A DNA stretch of 64,000 bases from Kaistella carnis (GCF_003860585.1 NZ_CP034159.1:744001-808000); one strand, 5' to 3'; shown: positions 7,525-16,669, counted from the stretch's first letter. The notes: a model not told the origin generated them from the letters alone. Program-made: numbers and translations.

Positions 7525-10077
7525 TTACCCACACTTACTATTCCCACAATTCTTGCAAGTCAAACAACCTTCCTGATAAACCACTTGGTCAGAACCACAA
7601 CTTGAACATTTTCCAGTGGCTTCAGTTCCATCGGCGATGTAGCGTTTTAAAGCACGTGCAACTCCGGCTTTCCAGTTGTTGATGGATTCAGAATCGAGTT
7701 CTAAACGGTTGATTAATTCCACCGCATTTTCAATCGGCATTCCGTGTCTTAAAGTTCCGGAAATCAGTTTTGCATAATTCCAGAACTCGGGTTTGAACTT
7801 GTGAGAAAGTCCTTCAATTGTCGTTTTATAACCACGCTGATTTTTAAACTGGAAATCATAACGCGATTTTCCATTCTCATCTTGGTTTTTAATAATCACA
7901 CCATCATTAACCCAACGTGGAATTGAAATCCCTTCTTCATCATCTGCCAAACCAGTGAAAATCTCGTAAGGCTTACCTTCAATCAAACCAACGAAAGCAA
8001 TCCATTTTTCTTTATTATTTTGAAAACGAACGACATCTGCTTCTAAAACATGCGGTCTTTTCGTTGGAAAAACCGACGTAATCATTTCTGCTTTTTCCTC
8101 TTTTTTATCGTCTGCAGAAATCAAAACTCCGGAACGTGAACCGTCGCGATAAACCGTCACGCCTTTGCAACCAACTTCCCACGCTTTGATGTAGAGTTGA
8201 TTCACCAATTCTTCCGTCGCATCATTCGGAACATTAATCGTGACCGAAATTGAATGATCTACCCATTTCTGAATCGAACCCTGCATTTCGACCTTGCTCA
8301 ACCAATCCACATCATTGGAAGTCGCTTTGTAATACGGCGATTGCTCAATAATCTTATTTAATTCTTCTTGCGAATAATTTTTGTCGGTGTCGATTCCATT
8401 GACTTCCATCCATTCTTTAAAACGGTGGTGTAAAACCAAATATTCTTCCCAGGAATCGCCAACTTCATCTACAAAATCTACGCGAATATCCTGATCATTT
8501 GGATTGACTTTTCTACGTCTTTTATAAACAGGCATAAATACAGGTTCAATTCCAGAGGAGGTTTGTGACATCAACGACGTACTTCCAGTTGGAGCAATCG
8601 TCAACAAAGCAATATTACGTCGGCCATATTTTTTCAGATCTTCATACAATGCTGGATCGGCTTCTTTCATTCTTAAAATGAACGGGTTATTCGCTTCTCT
8701 TTTCGCATCATAAATTGCGAACGCTCCTCTTTCTTTCGCCATTTCTACGGATGAACGATAAGCCGCCAAAGCCAAAGTTTTATGAACCAATGTTGAGAAT
8801 TCATTTCCTTCCTTACTTCCATATTGAATTCCTAAAGCAGCCAACATATCGCCTTCCGCCGTAATTCCAACGCCGGTTCTTCGCCCTTCAATTGTTTTGT
8901 GACGGATTTTTGTCCAAAGATTTTTCTCTGTTGCTTTTATTTCTTCACCTTCCGGATCGGATTCAATCTTCGCAAGAATCGCATCGATTTTTTCAATTTC
9001 CAAATCGATGATATCATCCATCATTCTTTGGGCATAACCAACGTGCTCTTTGAATAATTCAAAATTAAATTTCGCTTTTTTCGTGAACGGATTTTCAACG
9101 TACGAGAAAAGATTCACCGCCAACAATCGGCAAGAATCATACGGACACAAAGGAATTTCGCCACACGGATTGGTGGAAACCGTTTCATAGCCAAGATCGG
9201 CATAACAATCCGGCAAAGATTCATTAATAATGGTATCCCAGAAAAGAATTCCAGGTTCCGCAGATTTCCAGGCGTTGTGAATAATTTTATTCCAAAGATC
9301 TGTTGCTCTTATTTCCTTTTGAAACTTCGGATTTGCACTGTGAATAGGATATTTCTGAATATAATTTTCTTTATTGACAACGGCTTTCATAAACTCGTCA
9401 TCAATTCTCACGGAAATATTGGCTCCTGTAATTTTTCCCTGCTCCAATTTTGCATCAACAAAATCTTCAGAATCCGGATGATTTACAGACACAGAAAGCA
9501 TCAAAGCACCTCGTCTTCCATCTTGCGCAACTTCGCGCGTCGAGTTAGAATATCTTTCCATAAACGGAACCAAACCAGTAGAAGTCAAAGCAGAATTCTT
9601 TACCGCAGAACCTTTCGGACGAATATGCGACAAGTCGTGTCCAACTCCACCACGGCGTTTCATCAATTGAACTTGCTCTTCGTCAATCTTCATAATGCTT
9701 CCGTAAGAATCACTTTGCGTTCCGCTGCCGATTACAAAACAATTAGAAAGTGAAGCAATCTGAAAATCATTCCCAATTCCCGTCATCGGACTTCCTTGTG
9801 GAATGATATATTTGAATTTTTTAATAAGATCGAAAACCTTTTCTTCTGAAAGTGCATTTGGATATTTCGCTTCAACTCTGGCAATTTCGGACGCAATCCG
9901 GTGATGCATATCGTGCGGATTTTGTTCGTAAATATTACCTTCTGAATCTTTTAAGGCATATTTACTCACCCAAACTTTGGCTGCTAAATCGTCACCTTCG
10001 AAATATTGTAAAGAAGATTGAATTGCTTCATCGTACGTATAAGTTTTTATTTTTTTTGCTAAGGCAGTTGCTTCCAT
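7525..10077 (-). CDS. nrdJ: Vitamin B12-dependent (class II) ribonucleoside-diphosphate reductase
   Basis: The 850-residue enzyme reduces ribonucleotides to deoxyribonucleotides using adenosylcobalamin as radical source, in the cytoplasm and independent of oxygen. The glycyl/thiyl-radical barrel is recognised by SLSNCFVIG (substrate-cysteine region), the active-site loop STNPCGEIPL with the conserved Asn, Cys and Glu, and APTGSTSLMSQTSSGIEP near the phosphate site. The C-terminus ends in a zinc-ribbon-like CSSCG, CLTC, CKNCG, which carries the cysteines that re-reduce the active site. The length is normal. A terminator follows the stop codon. The upstream gap (10078-10223) has a repeated 13-mer but no cobalamin riboswitch that I could recognise. 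Confidence 0.93.
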   Translation of the reverse strand: MEATALAKKIKTYTYDEAIQSSLQYFEGDDLAAKVWVSKYALKDSEGNIYEQNPHDMHHRIASEIARVEAKYPNALSEEKVFDLIKKFKYIIPQGSPMTGIGNDFQIASLSNCFVIGSGTQSDSYGSIMKIDEEQVQLMKRRGGVGHDLSHIRPKGSAVKNSALTSTGLVPFMERYSNSTREVAQDGRRGALMLSVSVNHPDSEDFVDAKLEQGKITGANISVRIDDEFMKAVVNKENYIQKYPIHSANPKFQKEIRATDLWNKIIHNAWKSAEPGILFWDTIINESLPDCYADLGYETVSTNPCGEIPLCPYDSCRLLAVNLFSYVENPFTKKAKFNFELFKEHVGYAQRMMDDIIDLEIEKIDAILAKIESDPEGEEIKATEKNLWTKIRHKTIEGRRTGVGITAEGDMLAALGIQYGSKEGNEFSTLVHKTLALAAYRSSVEMAKERGAFAIYDAKREANNPFILRMKEADPALYEDLKKYGRRNIALLTIAPTGSTSLMSQTSSGIEPVFMPVYKRRRKVNPNDQDIRVDFVDEVGDSWEEYLVLHHRFKEWMEVNGIDTDKNYSQEELNKIIEQSPYYKATSNDVDWLSKVEMQGSIQKWVDHSISVTINVPNDATEELVNQLYIKAWEVGCKGVTVYRDGSRSGVLISADDKKEEKAEMITSVFPTKRPHVLEADVVRFQNNKEKWIAFVGLIEGKPYEIFTGLADDEEGISIPRWVNDGVIIKNQDENGKSRYDFQFKNQRGYKTTIEGLSHKFKPEFWNYAKLISGTLRHGMPIENAVELINRLELDSESINNWKAGVARALKRYIADGTEATGKCSSCGSDQVVYQEGCLTCKNCGNSKCG

Positions 10078-10129
10078 AATTATTTTTTTGACGAAATAAA
10101 TATACAGAAGTATCTTCTAATAAAAAATT

Positions 10130-10207
10130 GTTTACAAATAATTTAATTTAAAACAATGATTATCAGCTTAATAAATATTTTAGAAATATGAAAAGTTTAC
10201 AAATAAT
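10130..10207. repeat. 13-bp direct repeat upstream of nrdJ
   Basis: GTTTACAAATAAT occurs at 10130-10142 and again, identical, at 10195-10207, a 65-bp period in the nrdJ upstream region. It could be a pair of regulator sites or chance in AT-rich DNA. It does not match the NrdR-box consensus I know. Confidence 0.4.
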
Positions 10208-10223
10208 AAAATTTTAATATGAT

Positions 10224-11303
10224 TTAAATCACAATTTCTTTAAAAATATTTTCATATTTATCCAGAATAATTTCTTTCGAAAAGCGAGAGGAAATAGAGT
10301 TTTTGATGGCTGCAGAATTGTGATTATGTTGGAGACTCCGCAATATGTTACCAGCGAATTCCTCATGATTTTCAATATTAGAAATCTCCCCATTCATTCC
10401 AGGTTGAATAATTTCTGTAATTCCACCCGGACAATTATTCGCCAAAGAATAAGTTCCGCACGCGCCGGCTTCCAACAAAACATTTGGAAAACCTTCGTAA
10501 CGGGAAGAAAGAATAAACAAATCTGCGAACTTTAAAAACTGATAAGGATTTCTTTGCTGTCCATGAAAGATAACATTCTCTAATCCCAAATCTTTTTTCA
10601 TTTGACGAAGCAATTCTTTATCTCGTCCATCTCCTAAAATATGAAGCAATAATTTTTCATCTTTTAAATGAGAGAAAACTTTAAGCAAATTATCAAAGCC
10701 TTTCCTGGCAGATAGATTCCCGATAGCAACGATATTTTTAAAATCATCTTTAAAAGATCCCGGCTTTTCTGAAGTTGCTAATTTTTCATTAATAAATTCA
10801 AAATCAACCGGATTATTAATCTTAATCAGTTTCTCTTTTTTGATTTTAAAATTCTCAATCAGATCATTTTGCATATCGTCGCTTTGACAAATAATCTTAT
10901 CGTAGTTATTGTAGAATTTATAAAAAAATCGGATTTCTTTTCGGGTAACGTGTTTAGAAACTACATTTGTTTCTCTGGCAATGAATTTTGTTTTTGTGAA
11001 AAACCTGATAAATAAAGACAGATATGCATTGACCTCACCGAATCCACTAAAAACGATATCGGGTTTTCGTTTGCGAATCTCCTTTAAAATTGGTTTTAAA
11101 GAATGACGAATTCGGGGAGTTTTAATATCAATAATTTCCACATCATCTTTTAAAAATTCCAGATAACCGCCTTCTTTTCTTAAAAGAAGAATTTTCGGCT
11201 CAAACCTTTCGCGGGGCAAATTGTTCGCAATTGTTGTGACAATTCTTTCGGCGCCGCCAGTTTCTAAATCGGGAAGTATAAAGAGAATAGAGATTTTTTT
11301 CAT
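10224..11303 (-). CDS. Glycosyltransferase family 4 (GT-B fold)
   Basis: The 359-residue enzyme transfers a sugar from an activated donor, probably to a cell-surface glycan or glycolipid at the cytoplasmic side. The N-terminal acceptor domain begins ISILFILPDLETGGAER, with the GGAER loop typical of this group. The C-terminal donor domain shows AIGNLSARKGFDNLL, the HGQQRNPYQFLKFADLF stretch, and the E-x7-E motif EGFPNVLLE. I chose the ATG at 11303-11301 because a longer frame would start inside the terminator hairpin at 11317-11343. The start also matches the first residues of homologues. No other glycan gene is adjacent, so the product cannot be named. Confidence 0.87.
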   Translation of the reverse strand: MKKISILFILPDLETGGAERIVTTIANNLPRERFEPKILLLRKEGGYLEFLKDDVEIIDIKTPRIRHSLKPILKEIRKRKPDIVFSGFGEVNAYLSLFIRFFTKTKFIARETNVVSKHVTRKEIRFFYKFYNNYDKIICQSDDMQNDLIENFKIKKEKLIKINNPVDFEFINEKLATSEKPGSFKDDFKNIVAIGNLSARKGFDNLLKVFSHLKDEKLLLHILGDGRDKELLRQMKKDLGLENVIFHGQQRNPYQFLKFADLFILSSRYEGFPNVLLEAGACGTYSLANNCPGGITEIIQPGMNGEISNIENHEEFAGNILRSLQHNHNSAAIKNSISSRFSKEIILDKYENIFKEIVI

Positions 11304-11309
11304 GCGTTT

Positions 11310-11343
11310 AAAAAAACTTGTCAAGGTTTTAAGCCTTGACAAG
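11310..11343 (-). terminator. Intrinsic terminator between toxin gene and glycosyltransferase
   Basis: CTTGTCAAGG (11317-11326) and CCTTGACAAG (11334-11343) form a perfect 10-bp stem with a seven-base loop. On the minus strand it is followed by a run of T. It ends the recQ-antitoxin-toxin unit and separates it from the glycosyltransferase gene. Confidence 0.75.
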
Positions 11344-11356
11344 GTTGATTGCTAAA

Positions 11357-11680
11357 TTACAACAATTCCGGAAAGTCTTGAGAATGGTTATTTAAAATAT
11401 GATTAACGAGAAACCGGTGATCTTTTTGGTCGAAGAAAATATAGCATGATGTTTGGCTGTTGGCATCGTAGCGAAGATATTTCTTGCCGTATTTTTGAAA
11501 ATTTTCGGGAGAAATTTTCGAAATTGGATATTCGACATTATTTTCTACGAAGTCATAAATTTTATCAATGTAAACATCGACATCTTCTACAAAACTAAAA
11601 TATTTTCGTTGATAAAGAACCTTTGCGAGATCATCTAATTCAGAAACAAACAGCGTTGAATAAATTATTTCCCCCACCAT
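11357..11680 (-). CDS. Putative RelE/ParE-like toxin
   Basis: This 107-residue protein has the compact size and composition of RelE/ParE-fold toxins: N-terminal helices (LFVSELDDLAKVLYQ, SFVEDVDVYIDKIYDFV), then a basic beta strand segment (YGKKYLRYD) and the strands CYIFFDQKDHRFLVNHIL. Its ATG lies inside the end of the upstream antitoxin gene (16-bp overlap), an arrangement typical of coupled toxin-antitoxin pairs. I cannot tell whether it would be an mRNA nuclease (RelE) or a gyrase poison (ParE). It could also be an inactive homologue. A terminator follows directly. Confidence 0.6.
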   Translation of the reverse strand: MVGEIIYSTLFVSELDDLAKVLYQRKYFSFVEDVDVYIDKIYDFVENNVEYPISKISPENFQKYGKKYLRYDANSQTSCYIFFDQKDHRFLVNHILNNHSQDFPELL

Positions 11681-12054
11681 TCTCTCACTTTTTCCTTTGA
11701 TTTTTCTCGTGCTTTATCCGAAGTCAAACCCTTTGTAAATCGTTCATCAAAATCATCTTTTACCTTATATCCCGCTTCAATATCAGAAACTACTGAAGCT
11801 CGTTCTTCCGAATCTATTGACTTAAGATGAGTCGCTATGTTTTCCAATAATTCTTCCGAAGTCATTCCCGCAGCAAACTGTTCATCAAAGTTATTTTCAA
11901 TTATCTTTTCAGAATCATTATCAGTATCAGAAAGTAATGATGAAGACTCAACCCTATTTTTCAAATCCTCTATCATTTGAAGAATCTCCAGATCGTAGGT
12001 GTTTTCAATCCATTCAATCAAATCATTTTTTGTTTCTATCATTGACTTATCCAT
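11665..12054 (-). CDS. Putative antitoxin with a duplicated binding module
   Basis: The 129-residue acidic protein starts with a helical segment (IETKNDLIEWIENTYDLEILQMIEDLKNRV), of the kind that could dimerise. It then has two related modules: FDEQFAAGMTSEELLENI (residues 56-73) and FDERFTKGLTSDKAREKS (102-119). The second runs into a basic KEKVREWWGK tail. Single modules of this kind form the toxin-wrapping tail of small antitoxins, so the duplication is unusual. The gene overlaps the toxin by 16 bp and lies 9 bp after recQ, on the same strand. Translational coupling is likely. The functional assignment is inferred from layout more than from a known family. Confidence 0.6.
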   Translation of the reverse strand: MDKSMIETKNDLIEWIENTYDLEILQMIEDLKNRVESSSLLSDTDNDSEKIIENNFDEQFAAGMTSEELLENIATHLKSIDSEERASVVSDIEAGYKVKDDFDERFTKGLTSDKAREKSKEKVREWWGK

Positions 12055-12063
12055 GACCTTTAT

Positions 12064-14268
12064 TTAATTGGCTACATCTGAAATAAATTTAATTCTCAAC
12101 ATTCTTACTTCCTCATCACTCAAATCGTCACCGAATTCTGCTAAAAGGATCTTCATACTGTCACTTTCACTCTCGCCCATGAATGTCATAAATTCCTCTA
12201 CAATATCTTCATCAAAGTTTTCATCAATATAGTAATCAACATTCAACTTAGTTCCCTGATAAACAATCCGTTCCATTTCCTTCAACAAATCATCCATCGA
12301 AAGATTTTTAGCCTTGGCTATATCTTCCAGATCGATTTTTTTATCGGTACTTTGAATGATAAAAACTTTATGCGAAGATTTATTGGCGACCGTTTTCATC
12401 ACCATATCCTGCGTTCGCTCTATATTGTTTTCTTCTACATACTTTTTGATAAATTCTGCAAATTCTTTCCCATATTTCTTCGCTTTACCATCTCCTACTC
12501 CATAGATATTGCCAATTTCCTGCACCGTAATGGGATATTGTACGGTCATATCCTCCAAACTCGGATCCATGAAAATGGTATAAGGCGGTTTTCCCTGCTT
12601 TTTCGCAATCGTTTTGCGTAATTCTTTTAACTGAGCAAACAATGCTTCATCCAATCCTCCGCCTGCTTGCCCCTGTTCCTTCTCCGATGCTGCTTTAGTT
12701 TGTTCAAGATTATATTCCCGATCTTCAGCTATAAAAAAGACATGATCCTTTTTCTCCTTTAATGCTTTTTGGCCTTTTTCAGTTAATTTAAGAACACCAT
12801 AAGTCTCAATATCTTTTTGAAGGAAATTCTGAACGGTGGCCTGGCGAATAATTGATTTCCAAAAGTTCTCCGATTCTTTTTTCCCGATTCCGAAATGTTT
12901 GGTAGTTTCTAATTTATACGACTTAGTTACAGGATTTTCTTTCCCGACAATGACTGCAATTAAATCTTTGGTCTTAAATTTCTCTTCCAGATCTTTGACA
13001 AGTTTCAATACAATTGCCAGTTCTTTTGAGGCATCCTTCAAGGTCGGCGGATTGGTGGCATTGTCACACATTTTTGCGCCCAAACCATTTTCCGGATCAA
13101 ACTGCTCGCCGAAATAATATAGAATGTACTGTCGCCGACTCATAGAAGTTTCCACATAACCTACGACCTCATTCAAGAGCTGCAATCCAATTTCTCTTTC
13201 AGAAACGGGTTTTTGAGCCAGGAATTTTTCAAGTTTTTCAATATCTTTTGGATCGTAAAAAGCCAGACAATAACCTTCTCCTCCGTCTCGTCCGGCACGA
13301 CCTGTTTCCTGATAATAGCTTTCCAAAGATTTTGGAATATCGTAATGGATAACAAAACGCACATCGGGTTTATCGATTCCCATTCCAAACGCAATAGTTG
13401 CAACAATTACATCGGCGTCTTCCATCAGGAATTTATCCTGATTCATTACGCGTGTTTTTTGGTCTAAACCTGCGTGATAGGGCAAAGCATTAATCCCATT
13501 AACTTGCAGAACTTGAGCAAATTCCTCTACTTTTCTACGACTCAGGCAATAAACAATCCCAGATTTACCTTTCCTTGCATTGATGAATTTTACAATTTCC
13601 CGATCAATATTCACCTTCGGTCGCACTTCATAAAATAAATTGGGTCTGTTAAAACTTTCTTTAAAAACAACAGCATTGCTCATTCCCAAAGTTTTCTGAA
13701 TATCATCTTGAACCTTCGGAGTAGCAGTTGCCGTTAAAGCAATCACGGGAACATCTGCAATTTTATCAATAATGGTTTTCAGGTTTCTATATTCCGGGCG
13801 GAAATCATGACCCCATTCTGAAATACAGTGTGCCTCATCAATTGCTACAAAAGAAATAGGAACTTCTTTCAGAAATTCTAAATATTCCTCTTTAATTAAA
13901 GATTCCGGAGCGACGTATAATAATTTTGTCACTCCGGATTTTATATCGTCAAAAACTTGTTTTGTTTGGGTTTTGTTCAGCGAAGAATTCAGAACGTGCG
14001 CAATTCCTTCAACTGAAGAAAGCCCGTTAATCGCATCAACCTGATTTTTCATCAAAGCTATTAAGGGAGAAACCACAATGGCAGTTCCTTTAGAAATTAG
14101 GGCGGGAAGCTGATAACAAAGAGATTTGCCACCGCCGGTCGGCATTAAAACAAATACATCTTCACCTTTGAGTAAGGTTTTAATAATTGTTTCCTGATGA
14201 CCTTTAAATGTTGAAAAACCGAAATATTTTTTGAGTTCCTTTGATAAATCGGTGGGTATTGTATTCAT
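12064..14268 (-). CDS. recQ: ATP-dependent DNA helicase RecQ
   Basis: The 734-residue 3'-5' helicase acts in recombination and replication-fork repair. Walker A is PTGGGKS (residues 43-49) and Walker B DEAHC starts at D144, with the RecQ-specific EWGHDFRPEY loop. Helicase motif VI is in YYQETGRAGRDG. An HRDC-like domain lies near residues 540-620. The zinc-binding cysteines of E. coli RecQ are largely missing: SRRQYILYYFGEQF stands where CRR begins, and only one Cys (KMCDNATNPP) remains. From what I know this is common in flavobacterial RecQ proteins. The antitoxin gene follows after 9 bp and kdsD is divergent. Confidence 0.94.
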   Translation of the reverse strand: MNTIPTDLSKELKKYFGFSTFKGHQETIIKTLLKGEDVFVLMPTGGGKSLCYQLPALISKGTAIVVSPLIALMKNQVDAINGLSSVEGIAHVLNSSLNKTQTKQVFDDIKSGVTKLLYVAPESLIKEEYLEFLKEVPISFVAIDEAHCISEWGHDFRPEYRNLKTIIDKIADVPVIALTATATPKVQDDIQKTLGMSNAVVFKESFNRPNLFYEVRPKVNIDREIVKFINARKGKSGIVYCLSRRKVEEFAQVLQVNGINALPYHAGLDQKTRVMNQDKFLMEDADVIVATIAFGMGIDKPDVRFVIHYDIPKSLESYYQETGRAGRDGGEGYCLAFYDPKDIEKLEKFLAQKPVSEREIGLQLLNEVVGYVETSMSRRQYILYYFGEQFDPENGLGAKMCDNATNPPTLKDASKELAIVLKLVKDLEEKFKTKDLIAVIVGKENPVTKSYKLETTKHFGIGKKESENFWKSIIRQATVQNFLQKDIETYGVLKLTEKGQKALKEKKDHVFFIAEDREYNLEQTKAASEKEQGQAGGGLDEALFAQLKELRKTIAKKQGKPPYTIFMDPSLEDMTVQYPITVQEIGNIYGVGDGKAKKYGKEFAEFIKKYVEENNIERTQDMVMKTVANKSSHKVFIIQSTDKKIDLEDIAKAKNLSMDDLLKEMERIVYQGTKLNVDYYIDENFDEDIVEEFMTFMGESESDSMKILLAEFGDDLSDEEVRMLRIKFISDVAN

Positions 14269-14563
14269 TTTTAAGTTATAATTTTATGATGCAGCCTCTG
14301 GAGATCAGTATTCGCTGCCGAAAATTCAGATTTTAATTTTTGATATAAATTTGTTTCCTAAATTTGCATAATAATCAAAGTTAAAAAATTAAAATCAAAT
14401 TTGAAATTTTTGAAATTTAATTTTAAACTGTAAGTCTTTAAATTTATTTCAATTAAAAAGGTGATTCGCTAATTTACCTAATTTAAAAGTAATGAGTTTA
14501 AAGTTGCCCAAAATTCACAAATGTTTGCGTGGAAAAACGTAATATAATGGTTATCAGAACTCT

Positions 14564-15523
14564 ATGAACAATCAGCAAATCCTTCAGCACGCGAAAGAAG
14601 CACTTTCCATCGAAATTACAGAACTTAGTCATTTACGAGATCGCCTCGACGATCGGTTTGTAAAAGCGGTAGAAATTATTAATTCTACCAAAGGAAAATT
14701 AATCATTGTAGGTATTGGAAAGTCCGCACATGTAGGAAATAAAATGGTGGCAACTTTAAATTCGACGGGAACTCCATCACAATTTTTGCACGCTTCAGAA
14801 GCAATTCATGGTGACCTGGGCGTGATTCAGAAGACTGATGTGATCTTATGTATCTCTAATTCCGGGAATTCACCGGAGATCGTAACGCTGCTTCCTTTTC
14901 TAAAAGATTATTCTTCGGCCCTCATTGGCATGACTGGAAATATGAAAAGTAAACTTGCAGAATTTTCAGATGTGGTCCTGGATACTTTTGTAGAAAAAGA
15001 AGCCTGTCCTATTAAATTAGCACCAACCAGTTCTACTACCGTTCAAATGGCACTGGGTGATGCGTTGGCTGTGTGTCTAATGGAATTGAACAGTTTTCAA
15101 CAGAAAGATTTTGCGAAATTTCATCCTGGTGGAAGTTTAGGTAAAAACCTGACCGCAAAAGTTGATCAGTTCCTTTCATCACAAAAGCCTCAGGTTTCGG
15201 AAGATTCTACTTTGCGGGACATTATCATTTCCATAAGCAGTTCTACCCATGGAATTACGGTTGTAACAAATGGTGATGAAATTACGGGCGTAATTACAGA
15301 CGGAGATTTACGACGTATGTTGATGAGTGAGCTGGATCTTTCTTCTTTCATTGCCAAAGATATTATGAGTAAAAACCCCAAAAGTATTGATAAAAACGCT
15401 CTGGCCAAAGAGGCGATGCAAATTTTAAAAGACAAAAATATTGGGCAGTTAATCGTAACGGATCAGGGTAAATATTACGGGATTATCGATATACACCGCT
15501 TGCTTGACGAGGGAATTAATTAA
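14564..15523 (+). CDS. kdsD: D-arabinose 5-phosphate isomerase (KpsF/GutQ type)
   Basis: The 319-residue enzyme interconverts ribulose 5-phosphate and arabinose 5-phosphate, the first step to Kdo for lipopolysaccharide. An N-terminal SIS domain is seen with GIGKSAHVGNKMVATLNSTG, the phosphate-site ISNSGNSPE and the family signature ACPIKLAPTSSTTVQMALGDALAV. It is followed by FHPGGSLGK and two CBS domains (about residues 205-319; GVITDGDLRRML in the first). The length matches the family. It is divergent from recQ across 295 bp with no other gene, and is followed by tatC, an order I know from other flavobacteria. Confidence 0.92.
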   Translation: MNNQQILQHAKEALSIEITELSHLRDRLDDRFVKAVEIINSTKGKLIIVGIGKSAHVGNKMVATLNSTGTPSQFLHASEAIHGDLGVIQKTDVILCISNSGNSPEIVTLLPFLKDYSSALIGMTGNMKSKLAEFSDVVLDTFVEKEACPIKLAPTSSTTVQMALGDALAVCLMELNSFQQKDFAKFHPGGSLGKNLTAKVDQFLSSQKPQVSEDSTLRDIIISISSSTHGITVVTNGDEITGVITDGDLRRMLMSELDLSSFIAKDIMSKNPKSIDKNALAKEAMQILKDKNIGQLIVTDQGKYYGIIDIHRLLDEGIN

Positions 15524-15683
15524 AATTTTCCTGTTAGATCATTTATTTAAGGAAGAAGATAATTGTTTAAATTAAAAAAACAATTAAACGTTTTTCGTAT
15601 ATATTTAATTAATTTCGCATCTTTAATAGAATTTGGTTGTTTAAAAAACACCAACATTATCAAAAACTTAAACTAAAATTTTT

Positions 15684-16514
15684 GTGAGCGAACAAAAGGA
15701 AATGTCTTTCTGGGGACACATTACTGAATTGAGAGGACATATGATTCGTTCTTTGATCGCAATTGTGGTTTGTGCGATCGTAGTTGGATTCAATGTTAAC
15801 TGGATCATGGATAATATATTTTTTGGGCCTACCCGTAACGATTTTTACACATTTCGGGTCGTAAACCATTTCTCCCGGGAATTGATCGGGCATGACAGCA
15901 TTACGCTGCCGGGAAATTTTGCAGTTCAGCAAAAAAAGCTTTTTGAACAGTTTAATGTGATGATGGCTGTTTCTATTTTCGGTGGAATTGTCGCTGCATT
16001 TCCCTATTTAATTTGGGAATTATGGCGTTTTATTTCCCCCGCTCTTCATCCAAAAGAAAGAAAAAATTCAGTTTTTGTTATTAATTTTATCTGGATTCTT
16101 TTTCTTCTCGGTATTTTATGTGGGTACTTTTTAATCCTTCCTTTTGCAATTAATTTCAGTCTATTATTTAAAGTTTCAGATACTATTGTACAGTTATTTG
16201 ATCTTACCGACTACACGACCTTATTCATGCAAATTGTCTTAGGAATGGGTGTCGTATTTCTATTTCCGGTACTCGTTTATTTTACCACCTCGCTCGGAAT
16301 TCTTACGCCAAAATTTATGCGCACGTATCGCCGCCACGCTATTGTATTAATTATGGTCGTGGCTGCAATCATTACTCCGGCCGATGTTTTAAGTATGATG
16401 ATGGCGGCACTTCCGCTGCTTTTATTGTATGAATTCAGTATTTTAATGTGTGCCTATACCTTTAAAAAAGTAGAGAAAAGAACACTGGAAGAACAACGTA
16501 TTACTCCTCAATAA
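15684..16514 (+). CDS. tatC: Sec-independent protein translocase subunit TatC
   Basis: The 276-residue inner-membrane protein recognises twin-arginine signal peptides and, with TatA/E, moves folded proteins across the membrane. The N-terminus has the conserved MSFWGHITELRGHMIRS with the key Glu and Arg. Six membrane segments follow, with the FPYLIWELWRFISPAL loop and the late ITPADVLSMMMAALPLLLLYE pattern. The best start is GTG at 15684, because an ATG start would remove conserved residues. It lies downstream of kdsD on the same strand after 160 bp. No tatA gene is visible in this window. A terminator hairpin follows. Confidence 0.94.
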   Translation: MSEQKEMSFWGHITELRGHMIRSLIAIVVCAIVVGFNVNWIMDNIFFGPTRNDFYTFRVVNHFSRELIGHDSITLPGNFAVQQKKLFEQFNVMMAVSIFGGIVAAFPYLIWELWRFISPALHPKERKNSVFVINFIWILFLLGILCGYFLILPFAINFSLLFKVSDTIVQLFDLTDYTTLFMQIVLGMGVVFLFPVLVYFTTSLGILTPKFMRTYRRHAIVLIMVVAAIITPADVLSMMMAALPLLLLYEFSILMCAYTFKKVEKRTLEEQRITPQ

Positions 16515-16520
16515 ATTGAA

Positions 16521-16548
16521 AGCACGTGTAAAAGCGTGCTTTTTTCTT
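16521..16548 (+). terminator. Intrinsic terminator after tatC
   Basis: AGCACG (16521-16526) pairs with CGTGCT (16535-16540) around an eight-base loop, followed by a T-rich tail from 16540. Confidence 0.7.
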
Positions 16549-16565
16549 ATACAGAAGCTGAAGCA

Positions 16566-16669
16566 AATCAACGCTCTATTTTTAAAAATTTTCAACACAT
16601 CATTTTTTATTTTTATTAATAATAAGGAGTTTCATTAGTTAATAATGATTTAAAAATAGAGCGTTGATT
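16566..16669. repeat. Perfect 21-bp inverted repeat with 62-bp spacer, MITE-like
   Basis: The 21 bases at 16566-16586 (starting AATCAACGCTC) return as an exact reverse complement at 16649-16669. The 62-bp AT-rich spacer codes for nothing recognisable. The whole 104-bp block lies between the tatC terminator and the metallo-hydrolase gene. I could not find a clear target duplication, nor another copy in this window. It could be a miniature mobile element or a long regulatory hairpin. Confidence 0.7.

Noticed and set aside
10078..10223. A cobalamin riboswitch before nrdJ
   Set aside because: I could not find the conserved B12-box sequence; the region is short and AT-rich.
11304..11342. An earlier start of the family 4 glycosyltransferase
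   Set aside because: The extended frame would begin inside a terminator hairpin, while the next ATG matches the family N-terminus.
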